Positions 11,459-24,526 of a stretch of 64,000 bases of DNA are shown here, one piece after another (within the stretch, counting starts at the first letter, position 1; each line of letters opens with the position of its first letter). The notes below the pieces were generated by a model. The model was not told the DNA's origin. It saw only the letters and a list, made by a program, of their open reading frames with translations, and made no database searches. Source of the DNA: Calamus simplicifolius (lineage: Eukaryota; Streptophyta; Magnoliopsida; Arecales; Arecaceae); the NCBI GenBank assembly GCA_900491605.1, contig UESW01003833.1, positions 924,890-988,889 of the forward strand, read 5' to 3'. The translations under genes were made by a program, and so were the position numbers.

Positions 11459-11790
11459 AGATTAGTTAGCATTTAGATGTTTTGATGTAATAACAAAATG
11501 TTATTTGTAACAAATAGTTTTGTTGGTTAGTTAATTGATCATATTTTATTCATGAAATGGGTTAGATTGGCATTATTTTGGATACGACAATATCATTTTA
11601 TTCAATCTAATAAGTACCTTGTGTCTGAATTAAGAAATTCTATGGCTTGAATCTTTAGTATTTAAGTACCTATGTTACTATTTAAGCAGAATGTTGTCGC
11701 CTGTTGTCACTAAGAAATTGAAAGAAACCTTAGAAATGAAAGAAAATGGAGAAAAAAGTAAGGAAGAAATGATATAGAAACAACTTTTGA
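11459..11790 (+). repeat. Direct repeat, right copy (pair with 5406-5740)
   Basis: The match runs from AGATTAGTTAGC to GATATAGAAACAACTT, with small differences including a missing ~8 bp near 11670. Unlike the left copy it is flanked by unrelated unique sequence on both sides. The 5.7 kb between the copies holds the second CACTA tail, the 6702-10195 element and the 3-copy tandem array. Confidence 0.8.
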
Positions 11791-12090
11791 AATGAAGGAG
11801 ACTAAATAGGAATAAGAGGGATCCGCTGAAGAAGACCCTCTACCTTGTTCGGAAGAAGAACAAGGTCCAAAAAAATAGATGAAATGGAGATCCGAGTGAA
11901 TGGAAATGAAAAATCAAATGAGGAATTCCACTTTCACTTTAAAGGGACATGCTATAAACCTATCCCAATTTACAAAGATTCTTATCTTGATAGTGATGGG
12001 AATTTTGGGATGCTTGGAGGCTGCTTTTCATAAACTTTAATCATTTTGAAAAAACATCACCAAAAGCCCTAATTTCCAAGATCGCCTTTA
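11791..12090. other. Unassigned segment
   Basis: A 62-codon + frame (11845-12033) has no recognisable motif. The segment separates the direct repeat from the LTR that starts near 12091. Confidence 0.35.
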
Positions 12091-14190
12091 TGCAGTTCAA
12101 AAAGTAAATCAATTAAAATATAAAATAAAAGGAGTAAGAAAAATACTGGATTGCTAAATCCAATAATCTCAAGAGGCACACAAGTGTATGCCCTCCAAAG
12201 GTGATCCACACGAGAATCAATTCGAAGAAGCACTCCTATTTGCTTGCTAGAACCTTCCTGGTAGCCTTTTTATCATATGCAGCCTTTTAATGCCTCTTTG
12301 AACTTTCTCCTCTTCAAAAGCTTTCTAAAAGCTTTCCAACAAGCCTCTACACATTCTAATAGCCTTTCTCTATCTCAACTTAGGCCCTTGTCTTAATATG
12401 ATAGTGATTATGACAAGGGGAGAAGAACAAGGGAGAAGGAAGGCTTACGGGCTCTCTATTTTCTCTTTCTTTTTCTGTCCTCATAATCCCATCTGCTTCC
12501 CCTTTAAATAGAAACGAAGGGACAGCAATGAGAGGCGTTGGATGGAGAGAAAGGGCACCATCCAAGGGGCATGAAGAAAGGGTGGAGACGTTTTACGTGA
12601 GGAGCGCTTCTATCCGCTCCGAAGGGCACCAAGGGTCCAAGGGGTCTTCGGTTCAAACCCAACCAAGTACATATTAAATATTTAATTTATTAAATTATTT
12701 TATTAATAAATTTAAATAATATTTAATAACTTAAACTCATTTAAATTTGAAATAAAATAGTTCAAAAAGGACTAAGGCCCCGGTCAACCCAGACTAACCA
12801 AGTCAACCCAAACTAACCAAATCAGGCTGAAATTCGAATCCAATTCGAATTTGATCATCATAAAAAATCTAAAAAAATCCCATAAATTTAGATTAAACTC
12901 TAGATAGGCTGCCCAACACATGGCTAATGTTAATTTAAATCAACTTAAATTTATTAGCATAATCAGCAAGCAAATGGACCTAAACAGATTAAGTCAGGAG
13001 CTCGGTTAGCCCACATATGCTAATATGCGATCTTGGCCAACAATTAGGATCCAAAAATCCTAATAAAAATATTTTAACTTCTTCAATTAATTCTCTATTG
13101 TGCGTGACCCTCTGGGTTCCTCATCTAGCCAGCAGTAGGTTTTTGATTTAGCTTGATTATGTATCCAACTATCTAAATAGGTCAAATCGGGCTAACTTAA
13201 ACTGTCAATCTAGACAAACCTTCAAATTAACTTATGAAATCAATCTAATTGATTCATAAAAACCTACAAGACAATATTGACATCTAGCAATGTGTCATGC
13301 CTACCCAGAAGATGAAGAATTTGATAGAAATTATCAAAATACCCTTTAGTGGCAAGTTACCGTGCAATTCAATCCTTCGATATTTCTTTATCCCGATTAA
13401 GTGATGGGCATGGATAAATGTCAAACCCTCATACTTAATCCATTTGAATCTCTAATCATTAATGAAGACTCAACCGATGATAAATAAGAAAACCTTTTCT
13501 AATTTCATCATACTTTGATCAAAGATTTTCTGAGTCAACATTTGATGAGATTACTTGGGATAAATACTCCTCTTACTAGGAGTCATCGATTCCTTGTTGA
13601 CCTACTCATTACCTTCATACACAATCCTTCATATCTAGCATCACCCCGTACATAACCTTTTGTTATGAATGAATATGAACCAAAATATGGATTCTTGTGC
13701 ACAAGATACTATGGTGGTCTCAGGTCTAAGGATTACTTGCACAACTCCCACTTAGAGAACAATCTATTATGACAAGTAAGTAAAGCTTTCATTTGATGTT
13801 CTCCTGTCGGATCAATTCAGTGAACTCATAACCTAATGAGCACCCACATCTTTGTATTAGTGTCCCTACACAAGTGGTCTTGAGACCAACCGCCCTCACA
13901 ATCGAGCATGCATAAGATGTGCTAGTCTATCCGGATTCATCGATCCCCAAATCGATGATCCTATGACTAGGAATATTCTAGATTAGGGTTTATAGGTTTT
14001 AGGTCTTACTATTATCTTTGTAACCCTAAAAACATTGCCCTATTCTATGGGGTTCATCATAAAAAAATATAAGACACAACATATGATGAAATATAAAATT
14101 GCCTCTATTATCATTCTTGAGTTGAGAGAAATTACAAATTTTGCCACTAATACAACAACTGTGATCGGCTTTCAGGGCATAATTCTTTCA
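12091..14190 (-). repeat. 3' LTR of minus-strand Copia element
   Basis: On the minus strand the LTR begins TGAAAGAATTATGCCC immediately after the purine tract AGTGCAAGTGGGAGAT (14191-14206). The far end is uncertain because the partner LTR is missing. I place it at the TG near 12091, giving about 2.1 kb. A TATA-like CTATTTAAAGG on the minus strand lies near 12502-12512. Confidence 0.55.
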
Positions 14191-14209
14191 ATCTCCCACT
14201 TGCACTAAA

Positions 14210-15821
14210 GCCAATCGCCCTTGTATTTAATACCCATACAATCAAGATGGCGATCTAACTGCTATGGAAGGGCCTTAGTGAATGGGTCTGCTATGTTGTT
14301 CTTTGTTTCAACTCGTTCTATCACCACATCATGTCTTTCAATGATGTCTCAAACGAGGTGGAAGCATCTCAGGATGTGCTTGGATTTATGGTGAGACCTT
14401 GGTTCCTTCGCTTGTGCCACAGCTCCAGTGTTATCGCAATATAATGGCACCGGCTGTTGTATAGTATGAACTTCTTCATCCAGACAGCTTCCTTAGCGGC
14501 TTCACTTGCAGCTATGTACTCTGCCTCAGTGACTGAATCAGCTACAGTTGGCTACTTGGTACTTTTCAACTCACTGCTCCTCCATTCAGAGTGTAGACAT
14601 ACCTAATGTAGACTTACTGTCATCTGGATCAGATTGAAAACTAGAATATGTGTAGCCTTCTAGTTTTAAGTCCGATCCTCCATATATGAGAAAAACATCT
14701 TTAGTCCTTCTCAGGTACTTAAGAATGTTTTTTACTGCTTTCCAATGATCCTCCCCTGGATCAGCCTGAAATCTGCTTACTATGCCCAAAGCATAAGCAA
14801 CATCAGTCTGGTACATAACATTGCATACATAATTGATCCTTCTGAAGTATAAGAAATCTTATTCATCCTATCTCTTCTTCTGGAGTCTTAGGAGACATCC
14901 TTTTAGATAGGTGTATGCCTTGACTCATGGGCAAATAACCTTTCTTACTTCCCTCCATATTGAATCTCTTCAATATTAAGTCTAGGTACCTGGATTGGGA
15001 TAACCCTAGCATCCTCTTAGATCTATCTCTATAGTTCTTTATTCCTAAAATATAGGATGCTTCCCTCAAATCCTTCATGGAAAACCGTTTTGACAACCAA
15101 GTCTTGACTGATTGCATCATTGGAATATCATTTCCAATGATAAGTATGTCATCCACATACAGGACCAAGAAGACAATGGCACTCCCACTTATTTTCTTAT
15201 ATACACACGGTTCATCCATATTCTTGATGAAATCAAATTCCTTAATAGTTTCATCAAAATGAATGTTCCAACTCCTCGATGCTTGCTTTAATCCATAAAT
15301 AGATTTTCTAAGTTTGCATACTTGGTTTGGTCTCCCACTTGAGACAAACCCCTCTGGGTGTGACATATAGACTTCTTCCTCAAGATTTTTATTAAGGAAT
15401 GCAGTCTTAACATCCATTTGCCATATTTCATAATCATATTATGCAGCAATAGCAAGCATAATCCTAATAGACTTGAGCATGACAACTGGCAAAAAAGTTT
15501 CATCATAGTCAATACCATGTCTTTGCTTGAAACTTTTTGCCACTAACATAGCCTTGTAGGTTTCTATTTGCCCATCTGCTCCAATCTTTCTTTTGAAAAT
15601 CCATTTGCACCCTATTGGGACAATTCCCTCAGTGGGTCAACCAAGATCCAAACCTGGTTGTCATACATGGAGTCCATCTCGGATTTCATGGCATTAAGCC
15701 ATTTGTCGGATTCCTTACTCTCGACTGCTTCCATATAGGTCAGTGGATCATCATTTTCAATGACATTGGCTTCATTATTGTTTTCAATCATAAAACCATA
15801 TCTAATAGGTGCTTCCCGCAC
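14210..15821 (-). pseudogene. Copia reverse transcriptase and RNase H
   Basis: The N-terminal part reads WLNAMKSEMDSMYDNQVW. After a break it continues with MDVKTAFLNKNLEEEVYM, the RT palm start, then SIYGLKQASR and the intact catalytic YVDD in VLYVDDILIIGND. RNase H follows in pieces (YALGIVSRFQADPG, then a stretch equivalent to SKHI and ADPFTKALP at about 14220-14560). Frame shifts near 15420-15530 and 14820 split it. RT copies element RNA into DNA; RNase H removes the RNA. Confidence 0.85.
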
Positions 15822-16225
15822 TCTTTCTGACCTACGAAGAGGAGGTGTATGTTGTGGTTGTACCTTATCAATTTATACTTCTGATTGAGGAACTTGAGTT
15901 TGTTTATTTTGAATTTCACTTAATTTGATTATTCTGCCATTACTTTCTTCTTGAATAAATTCTTTTCCAAAAAGACAGCATGCATACTAACAAATACCTT
16001 TTGTTCAGTATGATAGAAAAGGTATCCAATACCTTTTTGAGAATAACCAATGAACCTACATTTTTCAGCCCTAGCATTTAGCTTATGTACAATTCCTTTT
16101 TAACATAAGTTGTGCAACCCCAAATTTTAAGATGTTTAAGACTTAGCTTTTGCCATTCCATAATTCATATGGAGTGCTAGGAACTGATTTTGATGGTACC
16201 CTATTTATTACATATGCAGCAGTTT

Positions 16226-16684
16226 CTAGGGCATAACCCCAGAAGGATATGGAAGATCCGTGAAGCACATCATGGACCGTATCATATCAAACAAGGAACA
16301 GTTCCTCCTTTCAGCTACACCATTTAATTGTGGTGTATATGGAGGTGTCCATTCAGAGAGAATACCATTATCCTTAAGATAATTAAGAAACTCGCTGGAT
16401 AAGTATTCACCTCCTCGATCAGATCGAAGGATTTTAATACTTTTTCCAGTTTGTTTCTCAATCATATTTTGATACTCTTTAAACTTTTCAAAGGTTTTGG
16501 ATTTATGTTTCATAAGATACAAATATCTGAACCTTGATAGATCATCTATAAATGTGATGAAATAAGAGTATCCTCCTATAGCTTGAGTTGACATAGGTCC
16601 ACATACATCTGAATGTATTAACCCTAATAACTTAGTTGCCCTTTCTCCATGTCCAGTAAATGGAGACTTGGTCATTTTTCCCAT
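16226..16684 (-). pseudogene. Copia integrase core
   Basis: All three catalytic acids are in place: D in LIHSDVCGPM, D in ILRSDRGGEY and E in NGVAERRN. The spacing between the last two is 35 residues, as expected for the DDE fold. The upstream zinc-binding part is only weakly visible (about 16690-16850, frame-broken). The protein inserts element DNA into the genome. It is open over 152 codons but separated from the neighbouring domains by stops. Confidence 0.85.
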
Positions 16685-16854
16685 GAGGTAAGATTCACAA
16701 GTTTCTAATGATTGAAATCATAAGGTCCAAAGAAATCTTCTTTGTATAACTTGTTAATCTTGACTCACTTATATGACCTAATCGGCAATGCCAAAGGAAT
16801 GTTTCATTGGTATCATCTCTCTTTTTCCTTTTGTTTTCAACAAGCAATACATTA

Positions 16855-17165
16855 TCATTGAGTGATAGAGTTTAAAAGACCATTCATAAATTTTTCCATT
16901 CCAAAGAAGTCATTTGAATAAGATATAGAGCATCCATTGCTCTCAACTTTTATTTCATAACATTGTTTTAATAAAAACAGTACAGAAATAATATTTTTGA
17001 CTACATTCAGAATAAAATAACAATCTTTTAATTCAAGTATTTTGCCTATAGGCAATAATAACAAGTAGGTTCCAACAGCTTCTGCATGGATCATACTAAA
17101 CTTATGCTCATATTTGGATTCAAGTAATTCAGCTTCATCTGCTTGGAACTTTTCAGTCACCTTGT
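16855..17165 (-). pseudogene. Copia protease C-terminal region
   Basis: The open stretch MTEKFQADEAELLESKYEHK continues to VGTYLLLLPIGKILELKDCY and VVKNIISVLFLL. This matches the segment after the Copia protease active site (GxYxLxLPSGxxLxLxxxxYVP, KNLISVS). The DSG active-site half is missing, which marks the 5' truncation point of the element. Confidence 0.65.
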
Positions 17166-17543
17166 ATTATTTGAGGGTAATGGTGGTGGAGCCACCTCTC
17201 ATCTCATTTCGATAATGAATGAGATCAAGACAAGAATTTTGGATCAACAGATTAAAAGGAAGAAAATAAAATAAAGGGGGAATCAAAAACCTAATTTCAA
17301 AAAGATCCAACCCATTCGGTTAGAGGCTTCTAAAATCCTAGCATCAATGCCCAAGGAATTCCAGAAATCCCACTAATCCATGGTCAACAAAGATATTTTT
17401 TTACAACACAGAACGTAACTTGGCTCAAAGTACACGCTTAACTGCAACAAAAAAAACTCCATAACAACCTCATCTGCAGCACTGAGAAATAGAACCAACC
17501 ATTGATGCTTGCGCAAACATTGATCCAGAATCCATGGACTTTG
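17166..17543. other. Junction segment, nothing recognised
   Basis: This lies between the truncated Copia and an LTR-like start. Only short open frames are present and no domain is recognised. Confidence 0.35.
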
Positions 17544-19633
17544 TGTTGGAAATTGTGGTCTAAAAGACATAATTTTTCTATGATGATTGACATCAGATGA
17601 TATATAATAAATAATTTAATATTTGCATCCTATATACTTGTTATATGTAATTCTCCTGAAAGGTCTACGAATGTTAGAAATAATGATCTTGAGTGCTCGA
17701 GATGCTTTACACATGAGTACAGAAGACACGAGATCATTTTATTACATTTGAAATACAATTGTCACATTTTAATAAAGTTAGGCGCTTTATTATGAGAAAT
17801 TAAAGTATACGTAATTTCCAATTGAGAAAATAGTTTGTCTTAACTATTTGAGAGGGATTCTCGAATTAGTATACTAGTACGCATATTGCGTATTGATGGA
17901 CTTACATGAGAATAAATTTTGAAAATATACTATCATAAAATTAACTCATAGCTATGAGAATACGATTGTTCTTAAGCTTGAGCAAGTCAATAAACTCAGA
18001 CTTATAGCGTATATGCTTTGATTCACCAAATGAGCAAAGTCCATAAATGATTGATACTTGGTGGGTTGAGCATATGCCACTAGGGTCTAAGAACATACTC
18101 GCAATATAGTCATTCATGTACTTTCCATGATAAAGTAATAACACTCTTGAGAGGTTCAAATTAATCTATCTTAAAACTATGCACAGTGATCTTTATAGAT
18201 CGAGGGTAGACATGATCAATCGACGGGTTGATTCATGACGCTCAGTGGATGGATATGAGGGAACCTAGAGCTCAAGGTGTTAGATGGATATTGGACAAGT
18301 GATAGTACACAAATTACTTGATGCCAATATTTGAGTGTCACATGAAGGAACCATTTGCGTATCGATCTCATAGGTCAGGGATGGGATTGTCTTATATGAA
18401 AATGTATTTTATCTCAACGTAAATGTCATGCATATCCTGGAGTGCAGTTGTGATTTTCTGATGGAAATAAATCATGACTAAGAATATTGTCCCGAGTCAT
18501 AGGGAATGGCGGTGTAAGGACAATATTCTTGGTATAGCAAGGTTATGTATGTCCCGTGAAGTCCATGGTGTAGACCATAAAAGGAAACTTGCTCCTAAAT
18601 TTTAAGAATTCATTTTTAAAATTTTAGGTGATGCGATGAGCAAGTAATGCCTCTTAATATTGTGTTTGATTTTTTAGAAAAATTTAGAGAAAAGTTTCTT
18701 AAGAAAAATTCAGAAAAAAGTTTCTTAATGAAACTAAACTCTGTAACATGGATCCGTGACCAAAGTGGAGGTCATGGGTGGTTTGAGGACTTTGGGTTTA
18801 GGCTCTATGGGCCTTGGTCCCAATGAGCCTCTAGACCAGCGGGCCTATTGTAAGTTGGGCATGATGTTCTCGGATCAGGCGCAGAAGAGACAACGTATTT
18901 TTTTATGAAGCGGTGTCTTCTTCTCCGCGCATCTTTGGATGATGATGAGAAGCATCTCTCCCGTAGGGATGCGACGCTTTCTTCAATCAGAGTATCACTT
19001 CCTATTTATAAATAGCGAGCACCATGATCAGAGAAAGATGAGAGAAATCTTTTTTCATTTTTCATCCACCCGTCTTCATCTATTTTTAAGAACAGTAAAG
19101 ACAGAGAGATCTAGAAGAGAGAAACACAAAAGAATTCGGCTGATTTTTATTCACAAAAAATCTTTGCTTATTTCCTTGGCCATACCCCTTACTCATTCAG
19201 GGAGTTGAGGATTAAAGATTATCCCATTTATTCCTAAGAAGAATAAGCGATCTCAGAGAGCTTCTCCACTCATTTGAAGTTGAAGAGTCTCCAGTGTAGA
19301 AGCCTTTACGCATGGTGCTTCCTTATTCACAAAGAAATCGAGAAGAAATCTTTAGTAAAAAGGTATGCAATCATTTTCTCTAATTAAGAAATGATTGCCA
19401 TGATTATTCATAATTTTGATTACTGGTATCTCTTCCGCACCAACCGAATTTAATATTTAATCTAGGATAAGAGTTTGATCGGATTGTTCTGATCACGGGG
19501 ATCTCAACAGAGATCAGAACCTTGAACTCGTTTTATCCAGAGTTGAAGATAACCATAACAAAATTTAAAAATCTTATCTTATCTGATCGTCAGTAATCCC
19601 ATCTATTTGGCGGCGGACAAAGAGCCATGGCTT
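17544..19633 (+). repeat. Long LTR-like sequence, plus strand, interrupted on its right
   Basis: It begins TGTTGGAAATTGTGG, a common Copia LTR start. It carries a TATA box (TATTTATAAATAGC near 19003), followed by an untranslated stretch with repeated GAGAGA/AGAAGAA. The Athila-like element is inserted at 19634 and the interrupted sequence resumes at 26886. No partner LTR or coding interior is visible, so the assignment rests on base composition and end motifs. Confidence 0.5.
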
Positions 19634-20708
19634 TGATCACTATCGTTGGCAGTCAAAAATTAAACCTACTCACTACTATAGCTAGTAATGAATCGGGATC
19701 ATATCCTCGGGGATCAAGGGATATTATTTTATGAAAGAGAAAAAGAAAATTTATCTATAGAAAATTATATTAAGAATAGCGGTTATTAAAAGATAACAAC
19801 TAATTAATTAACAAAATTCAAATAACAAGAGAAACAACCCAGGAATCCAAATCCACCGTGCAAATAGGTTTTATATTATTTTTTTAATATTATAATAGTA
19901 ATAATTTTTATAAATTTAAAATTAAAAATTTATCTCTTGTTAGGCATGGACCGTATCAGAAGATCATGGCACGTCCGCTTAGAGATAAACTATCGAATAA
20001 TTGCAAAGTTAAGGGTCTAATCTATCATACTACAATCTGTCTCTCTTAGGCACGTATGGTATCCTGAGATCATGGTACATCGATAGAGGGTACATGCCGT
20101 TATGCCAGATCAAAACCTCGATCAGAAAAATAACTCAAAAGATATAATAAATAAGACCATAATTTTTATTGCATAGAAATTTAAGAACAAAAAGAAATAT
20201 AAAACCTGATTACAGGCTTCATCATCATCCCAAGTTTAAGGAATCTAGCCATGCATTACTGTTGCGAGCATCCCCTCCATAATTTTCCTCTCTAAATACA
20301 ATAATCTAAATAAAAGAAGAACAAAAAAAAGCTTTGTAGAAAAACTCCTGCAAATATTGTTTGAGGTCCTCCTTTTATAGAGCTCATCTAGGGTTTCCTT
20401 CTAGTCAAGTTGGAGTCAATCGGATGCTCAAGATCGTTCAGATATTGTGAAAAAATTTCTTAGCCATCTGTTCAACATCATCTGCCTTAGTTTGCACCGA
20501 AAATCATGCAAAATCATCTATTTCTTTCTTTTTGGGCAAACCGAATCCTAATTTGAGTGTCGTCTGCATTATTGGACTACAAAAATCGAGCTCTTTCTAT
20601 TTAGTCTTCTTTTCTACAAACATCCATAAAAAGTATCAATTCTTAATAAATTTAAAGTAATTAATATTTATTTTAATAGTTAAATTGGGATAATAAATAG
20701 ACTTATCA
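19634..20708 (-). repeat. 3' LTR of Athila-like element
   Basis: It is colinear with 25808-26885 with scattered differences. On the minus strand it starts TGATAAGTCTATTTATTATC. TATAAAAGG (minus) at 20371-20379 is a clear TATA box. It contains the motif pair GCACGGACCGTATC-type and GGTACATCGATAGAGGG seen in both copies. Confidence 0.9.
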
Positions 20709-21820
20709 CACCCTCCAACTTAATCATTGCTAGTCCCTTAGCAATGTAATTAAAATAAAACCATGCGTCACTAAAATTATCTTTTACAAAATTAAATCTA
20801 GGCTTAAGGTTGAAAGAAGCTAGCCAGTATCACAACTAAGTATTGAGTTTCTGAAGTAAATTTTGTAGTCAGAATTATTAGAAACTTTCTTAGGGTTTAG
20901 CTATAGATCTACAGCACTTATGTTTGTGATGGCTAACTTAGCATTTCGGTACTAGCTTGTAAGAAATAATGGTATCTTCGCTTATCACTTACTTTGATCA
21001 ATGTTTTATACACCCTCAAATTAAGCACATGACCTGAGGTAGTTTTCACACTGCATGATATATATATATATATTTTATTTATTTATTTATTTATTTATTT
21101 TTTTTTTTTTAGTGATATCTTCACATTGCCCATTTTTTGACGCGAACAACAACGCTCACTTAGGAGAAGGTGCCTGGTTACTCGATGGGAAACTAATGTT
21201 TAGACTTATTTTTCTTATATATATATATTAGTTTTTTATCAGGCAGGTAGCTCTTTCCTTAAATTCAAGTTTCTCTCATTGGGATGTATATCAATTACCA
21301 ATTTTTAGTAATAATTGAATCTTCAATTGACCTGACAACTAATACCTAATTTACCTCGTCAGTGTGCATGTGCAATGAAAGTGCTGATAGCCTTTAAAAG
21401 ACCTAAGAGTTACTAAAAGTCTGACCAGCTAGTCTACTCCTTGGCTCTCTACATTAATTAGCCAATACTTTATAACTCTATTACCTTTTCCTAGTTAATT
21501 TTGTTCAAGAATTTCTTTCACAACACATGATTTATAAAAATTTTAATTTTTTTTTTAAAAAATGCCAAGGTGTTTTCAAAATATTTTTAAAAAAGGTTTC
21601 TCTTACCCCCAACTTAATTCTCATTGTCTTCAATGAAGTAAGGAAGAATAAAACAAGGAGAAACACCACCTAGATGAGATATGCCTCGTGTAATATTAGG
21701 AGTGACTGTGCGGAGTACTCTCTTATTCCTAAAAATAAGAATCATGAAAATAAAGGTTAGAACATAAAAATTTTGGATTACCTCCTAAAAAGCGCTAAAT
21801 TTAACGTCTTCAGCCAGACG
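20709..21820 (-). other. 3' non-coding interior of Athila-like element
   Basis: It contains the purine tract at its left end and a microsatellite, (TA)n followed by (TTTA)n and a T-run, at about 21059-21110. In complete Athila elements RT, RNase H, integrase and often an extra ORF would lie here. I see none of them. Confidence 0.6.
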
Positions 21821-22126
21821 TCATGGCTCACTTTGATTACCATTATCAAGGAGTTTGATGATCTCTTCCCTTACTACTTTCTTCATGGTTGGTTTAAGTT
21901 TTCTTTGAGGGTCTCTTATAGGCTTGGTTTTCTTCCTTAAGTGAATCCTATGTTGAACGATCGAGGGGCTAATCCCTTTTATGTTAGCCATGGTCCATCC
22001 TAATGCTTTATTCTCATTCAATAGTTTTCCTTCTTGTGAGGAGTCTAGGTCGGTTGAAATAATCACAGATAAGATTTCTGATGGACCTAGATATGCATAG
22101 TTGAGATGCTTGAAAAATGGTTTCAA
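21821..22126 (-). pseudogene. Athila-like pre-RT region, truncated before RT core
   Basis: Reading leftward, the product has LNYAYLGPSEILSVIIS, then ENKALGWTMANIKGISPSIV, then HRIHLRKKTKPIRDPQRKL and VVREEIIKLLDNG. This is the conserved lead-in to Gypsy reverse transcriptase. Immediately after KLLDNG the similarity ends. The finger and palm domains with YxDD are absent, and the next 1.1 kb to the LTR is non-coding. The break near 21838 is therefore one edge of a large internal deletion. Confidence 0.8.
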
Positions 22127-22181
22127 TTCTAATTTGGGTGCTTCCTTTATTGATGTTTGGATAATGGTTTAGGTACTTTCT

Positions 22182-22946
22182 CTAGTAGTTCAGTTGGAAG
22201 TTTTCATCTTGATTTTTATCAATTATAGCAACCACATTAATTTTCTCCCCATCTTGGTTTATGCAGGTTTTTAGGTCAAGCTTTTCATCACTAAGGTCAA
22301 TTGGATCATAAACAGTATCCTGAACATAATTTGAGTCGCTCGCTTGATGTGTATTGGTAAGATTAAAAATATTAAGATCAATTGACATATTCCCAAATGA
22401 GAGTTTCATTAATCTATTTCGATAATTAATTAGGGCATTAGCTGTGGCAAAAAATGGTCTACCTAAAATCATTGGGATGTTGCTTTTTGGGTTTGTCATC
22501 GGTTCAATTTCTAAAATCACAAAGTCCAATGGGTAGATAAAGTTATCAACTTTAATCAATACATCCTCTACTATTCCCTTGGGAACTTTCAAAGAGTGAT
22601 CAGTTAGTTGTAGGATCATTTTCGTAGGCTTTAGTTCTCCTAACCCTAGTTGCTCATATACAGAGTATGTCAATATATTAACACTTGCCCTTAAGTCTAA
22701 TAGAGCCCTATTTATGAGGGTGTTCCCCATAATGTATGAAATAGTGGGTGACCCTGGATCTTTATATTTTACTGGCATGTGGTTTGATAGATAAGAGCTC
22801 ACACTGGCTGCCAGAAAGGCTCTCTTGAGCACATTGACGGTCTTCTTTTTGGTACATAGATCCTTAAGGAATTTGGCATAGGCTGGGACCTGTTGGATCA
22901 TGTCTAGTAAGGGGATGTTCACTTTAACTTGCTTAAAGACCTCCAA
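22182..22946 (-). pseudogene. Athila-like aspartic protease region
   Basis: The 254-codon open frame contains PVKYKDPGSPTISYIMG, then NRALLDLRASVNILTYSVYE and GRPFFATANALINYRN. Athila-type proteases normally have DLGASVN here. This copy has DLRASVN, so the glycine next to the catalytic Asp is changed to Arg, which should impair the enzyme. The second half (VPKGIVEDVLIKVDNFIYPL, DFVILE) is typical. The enzyme would cleave the gag-pol polyprotein. Confidence 0.85.
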
Positions 22947-23470
22947 AATCTATCAAATTGGGCTGAATTTTGATTGGATTTAAGTCTATTTGGGAATGGT
23001 GCTACAACCCTACTTTTTTGTTTATCTTCTTCTGATATGGGCTCAACTGGTGGGTTGGGCATTACATTAGACTCTGATGCCTCAGGTGTTTCAGACTGAC
23101 CTAGCTCAATAAGTTATTCAAGTGGTGGGACTTCTAATTCTTCTTCTTCATATGTATCCACCTGATTATCTATTTGTTTCCCAAATCTTAATATATGAAT
23201 GACACTTAGTTGGTTAATCTGGGCTCCTTGTTTGGATCCTTGGATGTTTAGGTTCCTAGGGTTAGCTTTGGACTGATTCGGTAGCTTATCCTATTATCTT
23301 TTACTGAATGCTGTGGCCAATTGACCTATCTAAGATTCTAGTTTTGTAATGGATTGTGTGAGTGAGTGAAGAAGTTGAGTATTTATTTCTAGCATTTTCA
23401 ATGCTTGTAACACCTTCTCTTCGAAAGTAGGATCATGATTATTTGGTGAAGGTTGAGGAGCACTTGGATA
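22947..23470 (-). pseudogene. Degraded gag-protease linker
   Basis: Acidic and Pro-rich fragments in broken frames join the zinc-knuckle segment to the protease frame. Gag-pol linkers in this lineage are long and poorly conserved. No domain is recognised. Confidence 0.4.
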
Positions 23471-24526
23471 TTAAGAATACGATATGCTTCTGAATTGGGT
23501 CTCCTGATGGTTAGGCCTAATTGATGTTGGACTGATGATAGGTTGGGGTTTCCATAAAAAATTTGGGTGATTGTGCCAGGTAGGATTGTAAGTATTTGAA
23601 TATAGACCATTTTCTAGTCTAGGAGCCATTCGGGTTTGGGCTTGGTAGGCTTGCTCTTGAATAAGCTCAGGAAATTGATATGCTGTTGGACATTCACCTA
23701 TAGAATGGGTCGGACTTGAACAAATTATACAAACCTCATGTAATTGAGTAGATGGGGAAGAGGTGTTTTCAAGAATTCGATCAAGTTTTGGGGATAATTC
23801 ATCAATTTTGATATAGATGTCTATAGACTGACCTATGTTGTATATTCCCCCTCTTAGGTTCTGTGGAAGGATCTCTATGGGCAATAGACATGTGGTACCA
23901 GGAATTTTTACTTAGAGTTTCAAAAAGCTGTCATGCCTTATGTTCATTTTTTAGCATAAATGTTCCTCCACATAAGGCATCCACCATTTGTCGATGCCTT
24001 TCTGACAATCCATCATAAAAATATTGAACTAATTGCCATTTAGGTATTGCATGGTGCGGACATTTCCTAGTTAATTCTTTTAATCTCTTCCATATTTCAT
24101 GAAACATTTCTCCCTCTAACTGAGAAAAATTGGTTATAGCTTTTCTAATTTGATTCATTTTTCCTATAGGAAAGTATTTCTTAAGAAATTCCCTCTGAAG
24201 TTGGTCCTAAGTTGAAATTATAATGTCTAGTGAATTTAACCAATACTTAGCTCTATTTTTTAGGGAGAAAGGAATAACTTAAGCCTAAGTGCCTCAGAGA
24301 AATTTTGAATCTTGACAGTTGAACAAATTTCCCAGAATTCATCTAAGTGTTTATAGGGATCTTCATTTGTAAATCCATGGAAAGCTGGTAACATTTGGAT
24401 TATACTGGACTTAATTTCATATTGGATAGCCTCTACTGGGGGTACTTGTATGCATGGTGAATATTGTGAAGGGGCAAAGTACTCCTTCAATTGACGTGAT
24501 GGATTATTTTCTTGATTAAGATCCAT
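23471..24526 (-). pseudogene. Athila-like gag (capsid and zinc knuckle)
   Basis: Gag starts at the ATG at 24526 (MDLNQENNPSRQL). It contains MLPAFHGFTNEDPYKHLDEF, the retrotransposon gag signature, then EGEMFHEIWKRLKELTRKCP and VQYFYDGLSERHRQMVDA. In the last part, CIICSSPTHSIGECP fits the CX2CX4HX4C zinc knuckle that binds element RNA. Frame changes near 24250 and 23920 break it. Gag forms the virus-like particle. Its relative completeness contrasts with the missing pol. Confidence 0.85.

Larger units (their letters stand above)
12091..17165 (-). mobile_element. Copia retrotransposon, 5'-truncated, minus strand
   Basis: Reading leftward there is the end of a protease region (17160), integrase (16684-16226), a linker, reverse transcriptase (15821-14863), RNase H (14820-14210), a polypurine tract and a long LTR. 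Gag and the 5' LTR are absent: similarity stops at about 17165. The coding parts lie in several frames with stops, so the element is dead. Confidence 0.85.

Noticed and set aside
21059..21110. (TA)n(TTTA)n tract as an origin or CRISPR-like array
   Set aside because: It is a simple microsatellite without spacers or associated genes, in a plant nuclear context.
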